A stretch of DNA of 64,000 nt from Siphonodentalium dalli (Eukaryota; Mollusca; Scaphopoda; Gadilida; Siphonodentaliidae): NCBI GenBank assembly GCA_032622095.1, contig CP136062.1, positions 139,022,351 to 139,086,350 of the forward strand, read 5' to 3'. Of the stretch, positions 34,484-43,375 are shown piece after piece (position 1 is the first letter of the stretch; the number at the start of each line of letters is the position of its first letter). A program made the translations under genes and the position numbers. The notes under the pieces are model-generated. The model had not been told where the DNA came from. It was given only the letters and a program-made list of their open reading frames with translations, and made no database searches.

Positions 34484-36665
34484 GATAGATAGATAATTTT
34501 TAATGGCTAAAAGATGCAAAATTTGCAGACATGAGCATAAGCATATATACAAAAGTGTAAACTACAGAGTGTGACATTCATATAGTATAAATATAAAAAG
34601 TATAGATATATAAATATAACAAGAATGCAGCTTGACAGTTCTGTAGAGGGACAAGATAGTGAATAAACCTAGCTTAGTAATGACTACTAAATAAATACTC
34701 GTACCTGTATATATATACAACATGAAAAATCAAACCGTGCTATCCCACCCTCCTCCCTCAACAGGACTGTCGTGTTGCTTAAGAGATACTAGTAATAGAA
34801 CCAACAGCTCTTCGCCATCTGCATATACACACTGCTGCCATGTATGGCCGGCTTTAGACTGGCATGTCCATGACCGAAAGATGGAATCCCTAAATACAGG
34901 CAGCAGTGACAATATATGCAGCTGGCCAAGTACTGTCATCGTACATAGAAAAATAGAGATGAAAATAGAGTAGTAGAAGAGAAATATACATATGAATACG
35001 CTCGTCTGACAAGTCATGCCATCGATTGCCATCAAGGAGGGCACAGGAAAGCAAGCCAAAGCTTGCTTATTTCCACTGTGGTCCTTAATGGTAACCGACC
35101 ACATGACTGACCAGGCCACAGCACAAGTTCTCATAAGGTCGTACGGTATTATTAATAGCATGATTCACACCATTAATAATATACAAAGTCAGATTCCTCA
35201 GTACCTAAAATTTTATCGAATAATTCCTGTTTTATTAGGTGATTCCATGTAGCCAAGTTGCAGTTAGGTTCAATATATTTTACATAATTATTCCACAATG
35301 TGATTCCTGTGTAGAAAAAGCTATTGTAACCAAATACCCTAACATGAGGCACAGATAATCTAAAGATTCCAGACCGGAGATTATATTTACAATGAGTGTT
35401 CGAAAATTGGAATCCATCTCTTAGGTATGTAGGAGCTTTCCCATCTGTTATATTTTTCATGATAGTCAGCTTTCTTTGGGAAACTCTGGATTCAACCGGA
35501 AGCCATTTAATGGTTTTAAACTCTTCATAACCTATATGTGAAAATCTATCCAAGCTCAGAACAAACCGGATTAATTTGTTTTGAAATATTTGTAGTTTAT
35601 TTTTGGTAGTTTTTTTCAAAGAGCTATACCAAATAGAGGATGCATAATCGAGGTGGCATTGAATTAATGAGTTAGCAAGTAGTTTCTTTGTAAAAGGGGT
35701 TAGAAAGTCAGCCTTTCTATATAAAAATTTGAGACGAGCAGTTACTTTATTTAGTACCTGTTTGGCCATTTGTTCCCCAGTGAGACTTTCATCGAGACAG
35801 GCACCCAGATATTTCACCTCCTTGACGGACTGAATATTGATACCATTGCAGCAGATTGCAAGTTTGGGACATTTATTAATTTTGCGTTTGGAGCCAAATA
35901 AGATGGATTCTGTTTTGCCTAAATGAAGTGACAATTTGTTGTCGACTAGCCAGTGGCTTAGTGATGTTAATTCAGTACTCAGCTGATCTGCTATCACTTT
36001 TGAATCATTTCCCGAGACTATCTGCATACAGTAGTAACTTGCAATTTACGGCTGCAACGGCATCGTTCACGTTTAATAAAAACAGAAGAGGTCACAATAC
36101 TGACCCTTGAGGGACACCACACGTGATATTCAAAGCATGTGAGTGTGTTCCACTTATGTCAGTAATTTGGGTCCTGTCTGACAGATATGATGAGAACCAT
36201 GTTAAGGTGTTATTATCACTGCCTATAGCACTTAATTTGTCCAAAAGGATAGTATGGTTCACAGTGTCAAATGCTTTCTGGAGGTCAATAAAGACCATTC
36301 CAGTAAGCGATCCTTTATCCATGTTCCTTCTAATAGAGTCGGTGAGAGAGATAAGGGTAGATTCGGTTGAGAAGCCAGCTCTAAACCCCGATTGATGCTC
36401 ATATAATAAATTATTCTGTGTTAGGTATTCTTCCATTTGTTTATAAACAATTTTCTCCAGGATTTTGGAAGCCAGATTTAGGATGGAGACCGGTCTATAA
36501 TTACCGGGTGAAGTTTTTTCATTTTTCTTATAAATGGGAACCACTCTTGCAACTTTCAAATCGTTTGGAATGATCCCGTAGTGTATTGTCATATTTATAA
36601 TGTGTGTCAAGGGGGAAGAAATCACTGAAGCGCCATCTCGAAGAAACCCTCGATAGCCGGTGGTG
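34484..36665 (-). mobile_element. 5'-truncated CR1/L2-like LINE
   Basis: On the minus strand the insert begins inside the RT domain (about 36665), runs to the ORF2 stop at 35173, and has about 690 bp of 3' untranslated sequence ending in a (TATC)n tail at about 34484-34498. A microsatellite-like tail without poly(A) fits CR1/L2-type LINEs. The 5' end meets the hairpin at 36652-36714. Confidence 0.8.
35173..36665 (-). pseudogene. LINE ORF2 reverse transcriptase, dead
   Basis: Two frames, 36092-36665 and 35173-36027, cover most of an RT and its C-terminal region. Visible in order: GFLRDGASVISSPLTHI, YRPVSILNLASKILEK (RT motif 1), HQSGFRAGFSTEST, VFIDLQKAFDTVNH (motif A catalytic Asp), GVPQGSVL (motif B), then the damaged motif C, NKLSLHLGKTESILFGSK, VKYLGACLDE, and the long tail to WNHLIKQELFD. 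Two lesions: a TGA at 36092-36094 straight after GVPQGSVL, and at about 36018-36028 a short deletion that keeps Tyr-Ala-Asp but removes the next Asp and shifts the frame. The enzyme cannot be active. The 5' endonuclease part is absent. Related to CR1/L2/Rex-Babar-type RTs; the exact clade is uncertain. Confidence 0.92.
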
Positions 36666-36714
36666 ATACCACTCGTGCCGTTCCGACACTCGTGGTATCA
36701 CTCCGCCGGCTATC
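36652..36714. repeat. Hairpin at the LINE 5' junction
   Basis: GATAGCCGGTGGTGATACCA pairs with TGGTATCACTCCGCCGGCTATC (one 2-bp bulge), with a loop of about 20 bp. One arm overlaps the 5' edge of the RT reading frame. Confidence 0.8.
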
Positions 36715-36738
36715 TCGTGCGGTGGTCATATACAAATA

Positions 36739-36759
36739 CAAACACGAAGACGGTTCTAT
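36739..36759 (-). repeat. Right member of an inverted pair flanking a LINE
   Basis: Complement of 34435-34455, 21 of 21 bp. Confidence 0.8.
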
Positions 36760-37344
36760 TTATATATCATACTAGCAGATTAGCCCGATGACACTTCCCG
36801 TGGATTTTTACCCTTACACAGCAAGTTTGGGTTCAATTGGCCCAGCAGTTCTCGAGTCTATATCGGACATATATATATACGTATGGTGTTGTCGCACTGC
36901 ATCTACAATACTCCGCGTGCATATATATTAGCAACGGCCGGGATCATTCGAGGGTTTATGGCATTCTGTCCAAATGCACATAACGCACAACCACGCACTG
37001 TTTTATTTCCACCCCAACTACCATATACACCTACTGTCGCGCCCACTGACTACTATTATTATAAACGATTTATAATTAATGAACACGTATACTGTGTGGG
37101 ATCGCTTGGTATGACCACAAAAAGCTCAAGCTTACTGTCGTTCATTTTCCAACCAAATACATATATCTATACACATATACATAATTATATGCAAATGGAA
37201 CAGAGCGAAATTTATTTACTATGCATACATGTATAAAAACATTTGTAAATTAACATGTAATGAATTGTGTTGGAGAATAAACTATGGTTAAACAGCTAAC
37301 AGTACCCCTAGCACCATGTTTCAAATTTCTCCTGCACTCTTATG
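36760..37344. other. Possible retroelement-tail sequence, otherwise unannotated
   Basis: 36760-36870 reads ACTAGCAGATTAGCCCGATG and later GGCCCAGCAGTTCTCGAG. This is the same kind of layout as 58855-58960 (a CCAGCAGTTTTC tail motif close to an ACTAGC-type head). The remainder has no recognised feature. Confidence 0.35.
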
Positions 37345-38145
37345 GTTCGATAATTCGTGATTCGTTCTGCAGCGCGCTGAGTACTCCAAAATCTGCAGTC
37401 TTTACTGAAAGTCTTTCCTGAAGAAAAACTTCCAAATTCTGAAGGGATTAACAAGGCCACTGAAGGCCAATTTCATTGGCTGTTTATCTGAAGCCGCTAA
37501 GATTTCCCTGAAATACCTAACAAGGAAAGGAAAGCAAAATAGTAAGTCTTGGATTGATGGAGATCTTGGCGGAAAAGAGACAACAACTAATTAATTATGG
37601 AAAGGTTTACTCTAACAATCCTTTAGACCCTTCTGTGAGATGTCACTATTATAAATTATATAGGCATTACACTAATCTGTGTAAATTTCTACGGAACGCC
37701 TGTTATGCTTCTCTAGCTTATGGCTACACATGATTCCCTTCACGAACACAATCCCAAGTTATACTGGCCAATGGTAAACAAATTCCGGAATAAAGATAAT
37801 AATGTAACTTATGCCATTGACCAGGCCACTTCAAGACTGGGTTCATCGGAAGTGTCATATGCAAAACTAGTCACTGAATTGGAAAACCAGGTACATCCTT
37901 AGAATAAATTAACGATGCCAATGACATGTTAAAGAAAAACAAGGCTACAGACCTGGACTTACTTTAAAATATTATGCTGATATCAGGGTCATTGTTTTCT
38001 CTTGCTCTGTTTACATAACTTATTTAATGCATGCCTCTGCAATGTAGTATATCCAGAATTGTTCTCCACCGATACATTGTTCCTATCCATAAATGGAAAT
38101 ATGACAACGACCCTAATAATTACAGGGGAATGTCACCGTGTGGGC
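37345..38145 (+). pseudogene. LINE linker and start of RT, decayed
   Basis: Plus-strand continuation of the LINE whose endonuclease lies at 32519-33790. Readable pieces: SALSTPKSAVFTESL, SKSWIDGDLGGK, QLINYGKVYSNNPLDPSVR, HYYKLYRHYTN, LHEHNPKLYWPMVNKFRNK (37744-37800 region), and at 38040-38131 pieces of RT motif 1 ending PNNYRGM. Order and content match the endonuclease-RT linker of CR1-like LINEs. Many frameshifts and stops. It is cut off at about 38145, where another LINE's 5' region begins. Confidence 0.75.
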
Positions 38146-38149
38146 CGGG

Positions 38150-39640
38150 GTATAGAATAAGCCTACCGCCCCACCACTGCGATGGGTGAGCGTCCATAAA
38201 GTGACACCCTGTTTGTCGTGGGGTGCATCCCGTGATATGTGGTGTAGAAGTCCTGGTGGTATTAGGGCGGCCGTGCCACGTGAGGCATCGACCTGCGGAT
38301 ACGGCTTAGCACATGGTCAACTTTGAACCTACATCTCTTCAAGACGGGTGGTTGAGTTGAACTGGTTCAATCAATCGACTTGTCACGCATCTCCGTAGAG
38401 TTTCATATTCAATTTGTGTTATCTGTTGTATAGTTCGTCTGTTGTTTGAAATAATGTGTTCTGTTTTTCACAAATGTTTCTGTTCACTCCTGGCTAAATG
38501 GGTCACCGCTTCAGCTATGAACCAGTCTTTGGCCCGATAATATTTCGAAGGGTAGTCCGCGGCTTGTTGTCACTTTTTTGATTTTTTTTTAATTATAACT
38601 AAAAAAAAAAACCACGACCTGATCGTAAGAATGATGACTCTCTTAGTTCCAATGTTACTGGGGTATACATAATTCTCTCAGTATTTGGTTCTTAGCTTCG
38701 ATTCGACTGTGCAAAAACCCTCTGTATGTGTCATTGATAAGACACATCAAAGTATTGCCGGACAATTGAAATATGTCAGACCAATCAGGGCCGGGCCAGT
38801 GACTGGCTATCTCCTGATTGAATGTTCAAAGAATGTTCAATCTGATGCTTTGTTGCAGGTAATGGCTATTGCACAAGCACCAGTGACGGTTGCTCCTCGG
38901 AAAACATTGAATAGCAGAACTTTTTCGAGAACCCGCGATATCTCCGACTCTTCTGATTCGGAGATATTGGCTGAGTTGGCACCACAGGGCGTTGCTGATG
39001 TTCGCATATTTTCTAATGGACTAAAAGTTCCTTTGCATAGTTATCTTTTGACTTTCAATCGGTGCGAACATCCGTCGGCATTGACGGTTTGATATGTGAA
39101 GATCGATTTGTCTACATGTGTTCCAAATCCCTTACGATGATTTATATGTCAGGGTTATGTCATGGCCAGGGCCATTATAAAAGTAAAGAAACCATATGTG
39201 GACGCTGTTCTGTTTCTGATCATGATCATAAGGATTCAACTAAACCAAAAAAAGTGTTCAAACTGTCAGGGTTTACAAATTGCAATGGATCGTTCATGTC
39301 CCATGTGGGAGTATGAATTCAAAATTCAACCGTGTAAGACTGAGAAACATCTATCATATTTCGCAACAAATAAAATAGTTGGTGCTCGACCATCAATTCA
39401 ACCAGTCACATACTCTTCTGTCATTTCTACAAAAAAGTGCGCTGATGCCAGCATTCAGACAGGTAAGAGCCAGAACACCACCACTCGCGTATCACAGGCG
39501 ACACAACATGGACATGTCTATTGAAGATGCGCCCCGTTGCTCACAAACAATCCACAAGTTGAGGCAGTTGCTGCAACACAGTATATTCGTGTCTCGCCAA
39601 AGTTTAGACTCACAGAAAAAGAGGTTCATATTTGAACTAT
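38150..39640 (+). mobile_element. LINE 5' region with gag-like ORF1
   Basis: About 530 bp of non-coding 5' sequence (partly shared with 14316-15600) precedes a broken ORF1 at 38685-39524. No ORF2 follows, so the element is 3'-truncated or has been deleted. This differs from normal 5'-truncation of LINEs. Confidence 0.75.
38685..39524 (+). pseudogene. Gag-like ORF1 protein of a Jockey/CR1-type LINE
   Basis: In element order: KPSVCVIDKTHQSIAGQLK and RPIRAG (N-terminal RNA-binding-like region), LLIECSK, APVTVAPRKTLNSRTFSRTR, EILAELAPQGVADVRIFS, LLTFNRCEHPSAL, a stretch with IDLSTCVPNPLR, then a zinc-knuckle region (HGQGHYKSKETICGRC, SDHDHKD, KKCSNCQG) and CPMWEYEFKIQ...TYSSVI with a TKKCADASIQTG tail. 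This is the ORF1 nucleic-acid-binding protein that coats the LINE RNA. The first frame (38685-39092) ends at a TGA; another stop and two single-base frameshifts follow, so all three plus frames are needed to read it. The true start codon is unclear. Confidence 0.85.
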
Positions 39641-40457
39641 AACAATTTCAACAGATGCTTGATGAGAAACGATTATCTCTAAAAGTCACCAAACAGTATT
39701 TGTGGATTGAGGCTATCGGTTGGGTGAAACATGACATATTTCTACCGCATCCACTTGACCGTCAGCTTGACGAATTGATAGATTCATCAAATGTTATAAA
39801 TACAATATCAATGCAAAATCTAATGTTAAAAACTACTTTACATATTTCGATGTGCAGCCATGGTAATTTCGTGTTATTTGTTTGCTATTTATTATGTATT
39901 CCTGCAGGGGGGGGTCTGGAAAAATATTTCTGACACGACACTCAAAATAATAATTTCCGACCTCAATGTATCCACCACCCACCTACTTGCAAAAATATAT
40001 TTTTGTCCTTGGCAAAATTTTGGACCCACCCCTCCCTTGTCCCATATTTGACACTTTTATATTCTTTTTTACTAATTGTTGTTATTGGGAATACCATCCC
40101 AAATGTATTCCTTGTTCATGCTTGTTTCCAATCCTGCTCCACTATCTATTTTACAAGTCACTAAAATTTACTAAATATATGTGCCATCCTACCATACCAT
40201 TTAGACTTCACCATTATTATTGACTACACGTCTATTAATAAAATAAATGGCGAAAAACAATTCTATCCCAATCTGCTTCAATTATATTAATATAGATAAG
40301 GCTCTTTGTTCTCTGATATATAACTATGCATAAACCTGTCTAAACACCAAATCTAACCCCATGCAACATAATTTTGAGCGTGATATTGCTGTAAAATCCA
40401 GTATTAAACCCAGGTGACATCTAGGTCCATGCCTATTTTGTAGCAATGTGGTGACTA
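39641..40457. other. Unannotated sequence with a G8 tract
   Basis: CAGGGGGGGGTCTGG at about 39904 resembles a hAT tip, but no matching right end was found. A 92-codon frame (39655-39933) is unrecognised. Confidence 0.4.
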
Positions 40458-41274
40458 AGGGTGCATTTACACTGCTATAGAACTGTACACAGATCTACAC
40501 GCAGACTAGTGCGAACGGTTGATAAAGAAATGCACACAGAAAGAAAACGGTATTCGTTCGTGCGAGCAAAAATCGTGTCCGCTATACGTCACGGTCAACG
40601 CCGAAGCATTGCGACAGGCAAACCTGTTTTGATTAATTGTTACTCGGGCTTGGCGAATGTGTATCAGTTTTCGTTGTCATTTCAACCCATGTATTTCGTA
40701 TATTCAAGATGGACACGGACGTGTCAACCGGGGGGGGGGGGGGTGAGTGGTGTCTCACCGAACTTTGGTCAAAATGTTCAACAGTTGGACATTTCATACT
40801 TGACAAAACATTAGTTGTAATTTCCAAACCAACAATAGGTTGAAAATGATATTGTAGTTTGATTTTCAAACATTTTATTGGGGGGAGTATTGTTTCCTAC
40901 CTTATATGGAAAGATTGTGCCCTGGTCCCTCCCCGTGGCCAGTCAAAACTGCTAGTTAATTTGAGAAAAACAAATATGTCCTACATTTGGTCAACATTTT
41001 GCTACATTTTTCAAATAAAGGGTGTTGTAGCATGGATACCCACTCCATACCGATCCAAAATGGCACCCTCAATTTGTTGTTCGATGTTGTCTGCTGATAG
41101 TTGATCCATTTTATGTCTGGCCTAAACTGAAACGACTCGTAGTGAGTTGTCAATTACCAGAGTACTGGTCAGCGCGCGTTCACTATTAGTCATCATGTTG
41201 TGATGACAGTAATGCATGACACGTGACTTCATACATGTCTGTATCCAGATCTATACATAGTGTAAACGCAGCCT
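40458..41274. mobile_element. TIR-bounded DNA element (about 817 bp) with nested hAT fragment
   Basis: AGGGTGCATTTACACT at the left and AGTGTAAACGCAGCCT at the right are inverted with a few mismatches. Similarity continues inwards through CTATAGA/TCTATACATAG and AGATCTACAC/CCAGATCT. No clear target duplication. The middle (40717-40995) is a reversed relative of the hAT element at 13200. Confidence 0.6.
40717..40995 (-). mobile_element. Fragment of the 13.2-kb hAT family, inverted
   Basis: Opens CACGGACGTGTCAACC followed by a G14 tract, matching the complement of the 13200 element's right end (C tract, then GCCACGTCTCTG). It shares GGTGAG-ACAC, TTTGGTC-AAAATGTTCAACAG and TTTCATAC-TGAC-AAACATTAG. 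The far end is missing. Confidence 0.75.
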
Positions 41275-41501
41275 AATCGGGGGTCCAGAGTCCGTCAGTA
41301 TGCTAGAAACTGTGGTTTGATGTCTGGAAGGATGAAATAGCACTATTGTGTATAGTACGCGTGTCGCTCACACAGGGTTAATCGTTCTACGGGGATAAAG
41401 CCATATTATACCAATGTCGTTCCGTGACAATGACAACTGAGTCAGGCATATGAATTTATTATTAATTAACTGGCTTACAAGGTCAAGGTATATATGTTTA
41501 G
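41275..41501. other. Unannotated sequence
   Basis: No supported feature. Confidence 0.5.
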
Positions 41502-41539
41502 GCCAATGGAGACTCGCATATATAAGAGAATGCATTGGC
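41502..41539. mobile_element. Relic D of the double-palindrome family
   Basis: GCCAATG is joined, after a two-base remnant, to CTCGCATATATAAGAGAATG and CATTGGC, followed by CACAGG as in copies A and B. About 30 bp of one palindrome arm is deleted. Confidence 0.8.
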
Positions 41540-42029
41540 ACAGGATTTTCAAAAAATTTCAGGAAACTCCATTCATGGAAGGGTTAATTTTCCAAGATGA
41601 ATAAAACAATTGACCCGTGTTTATCCGATGCGATAAATTATATTATTTCAATAAGTTTTTTCCGAGACACATACATATTGCGTATATAGACATACCTTGT
41701 ATTTGTCGAGCCATTTTGAGCGCCCGAAAGAGACGAAAGCGATAACTTAGTCTGGTTATTTTTGGTGTAAACATATCTTGTTTTCTCAATAATACAATCC
41801 ATAGTTAACAATTACATCTAAATGTGAATCCATGACCAAACCGATAGGTACATGTAAATACATTTATGTGGCAGTATGTTAGGTATTGAAGGTACCGTGC
41901 GTATTTCGCAATAAAGTAATTCGTGTATGTACCTCGAAGTTGACCTATAATAGTCCACGATAGATCAGGGTGTTCTTTCAGTGTGCTTATTTGTATTGGG
42001 GTTACAACAAAAACTAGTAAAGTCACGAA
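41540..42029. other. Unannotated sequence
   Basis: No supported feature. Confidence 0.5.
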
Positions 42030-42245
42030 CGATACCAATCTGTTCTCTTTACAATACAAAATAAATCGTAACTTTTTGTATGCTAACACAAAGCTCTATA
42101 CATGTAAACTATCAGAAACAGAAATATGCCCTCTTGTCATACAGGGAGAGAAACTATGCTACACTTATTTGATGATTGTCGAGTGACCAAATCAATTCTA
42201 CTAGTATTTCAACAGTTAACCCTTTACCCAACAGAAGGGCCCTGT

Positions 42246-42314
42246 GCCAATGCATTCTCTTATATATGCGAGTCGACCATAGGTCGCCTCGCATATATAA
42301 GAGAATGCATTGGC
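42246..42314. repeat. 69-bp cruciform-capable palindrome
   Basis: 27-bp perfect arms (GCCAATGCATTCTCTTATAT...) around a 15-bp centre TCGACCATAGGTCGC that is itself paired with one mismatch, leaving a 3-nt loop ATA. The same 69-bp unit occurs at 32204, 32876, 33025 and 42395. Confidence 0.97.
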
Positions 42315-42394
42315 TTAACACATTAAAAATTATAAAATTGTTAAAGAATGTAAGAAAAAATGGTAAAAAGTGTTAAAAAAAAGATTTTTTTTAG

Positions 42395-42463
42395 GCCAAT
42401 ACATTCTCTTATATATGCGAGGCGACCTATGGTCGACTCGCATATATAAGAGAATGCATTGGC
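42395..42463. repeat. 69-bp cruciform-capable palindrome
   Basis: Second palindrome of copy B. Its centre is in the opposite orientation (GCGACCTATGGTCGA), so it is an inverted copy of the first. One arm has A for G at its sixth position region (CCAATACATT). Confidence 0.97.
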
Positions 42464-42900
42464 ACAGGGCATAACTGTAACTATCACAATGTGGTCAAGG
42501 AGCCGGTTCCAATGATATCCATATTTGTATGGTTCTGTTGAGACAGACCGAAGATATTTTAGGCTGTTGAAGCTTTATTTGGCCGGTTTTGGCCGGTTTG
42601 TTGGGTAAAGGGTTAATACAAAATAAATGTGATCTAAACTTTGAAATATCCCCGTTAAAACATTTTTTGGACCGACATTATTACAGGAATTGTAGAAGAT
42701 GATAACTTCATAGGCATATGCATACTTTTATTCAAAAGATATATATGATCCAGCATAACGAGAGCAAGTGAGCCAAATAGTAATATAGACTATTAGAATG
42801 GACCAAGAGCTATAAAGCAATCGAATCTACAAGCATATTACCAGAATATCATACATCGCAAAAGTTAAACTAATCTGTGACAGAATGCACACAATGGAAA

Positions 42901-43216
42901 TTCGTTTTGCAAATATTGTTCACGATGCTACAGCTAACAGTAAATAACTTGACAACATTAAAATATACAAGATAGATCAACAACAATTAGAAGTTATAAA
43001 ACCCATGATATTTTTAAAAGGAGAGCCCACGACAGTTATTGAATAATAAACAGCTACAGTTTATTTAGGAGTGTTTGATCTGAGAACCGCATTTCATAAA
43101 ATTACACAATTTGAAGCTAAAAATTCCAAAAGCTTTCAATGAAAAACAAACGGTAAATATGATTAAATGTGACGGTGGAATTTAGCCCTGGTTTATATAA
43201 CTAATACATACACATT
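42901..43216. other. Unannotated sequence
   Basis: May contain LINE 3' untranslated remnants; nothing definite. Confidence 0.4.
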
Positions 43217-43375
43217 ATCGGTACAGTGAAGTGATATGGGCTGCAGTATCACGCCGAGTTGACGATGTCAGATCGCCGTATCAAACGAGCTGCCGCAGGC
43301 AGCGAGTTTGATGCGGGGATCTGACATCGTCAACGAGACGTGATACTGCAGCCCATATCACTTCACTATACCGAT
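43217..43375. mobile_element. Full-length foldback element (159 bp)
   Basis: The whole segment is one hairpin: ATCGGTACAGTGAAGTGATA at the left pairs with TATCACTTCACTATACCGAT at the right. Pairing continues through GGGCTGCAGTATCACG, GTTGACGATGTCAGATC and ATCAAAC, with small mismatches. The loop CTGCCGCAGGCAG is also self-paired. No duplication of flanking sequence is evident. Confidence 0.85.

Larger units (their letters stand above)
42216..42616 (-). mobile_element. Double-palindrome TTAA element, copy B (complete)
   Basis: TTAA at 42216-42219 and 42613-42616 flanks a 393-bp core with inverted ends CCCTTTACCCAACA / TGTTGGGTAAAGGG. Palindromes lie at 42246-42314 and 42395-42463. Then come GTGCCAATGC-type junctions, about 100 bp of unique sequence and GGCCGGTTTTGGCCGG. 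Oriented opposite to copy A. No coding capacity, so it would be mobilised by a transposase in trans. Confidence 0.95.
42030..42900 (+). pseudogene. LINE ORF2 C-terminus, interrupted at a TTAA
   Basis: 42039-42125 reads INRNFLYANTKLYTCKLSE and TEICP; after a one-base shift it continues CHTGRETMLHLFDDCRVTKS and LLVFQQ up to 42215. This is the post-RT C-terminal segment of a LINE (K/R-TNxxLxxxxLxxxxxCxxCxxxxExxxHLFxxC). The double-palindrome element then intervenes. After 42613 the same frame resumes as LIQNKCDLNFEISPLKHFL with stops soon after. Removing the element and one TTAA joins FQQ to LIQNK in frame, so the insertion was precise. Confidence 0.8.

Noticed and set aside
34730-35161. 143-codon minus-strand frame downstream of the LINE ORF2
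   Set aside because: Lies in the LINE 3' untranslated region; no domain recognised and an overlapping plus-strand frame is also open.
39904-40060. A further hAT element starting CAGGGGGGGG
   Set aside because: No matching right terminus or target duplication found.
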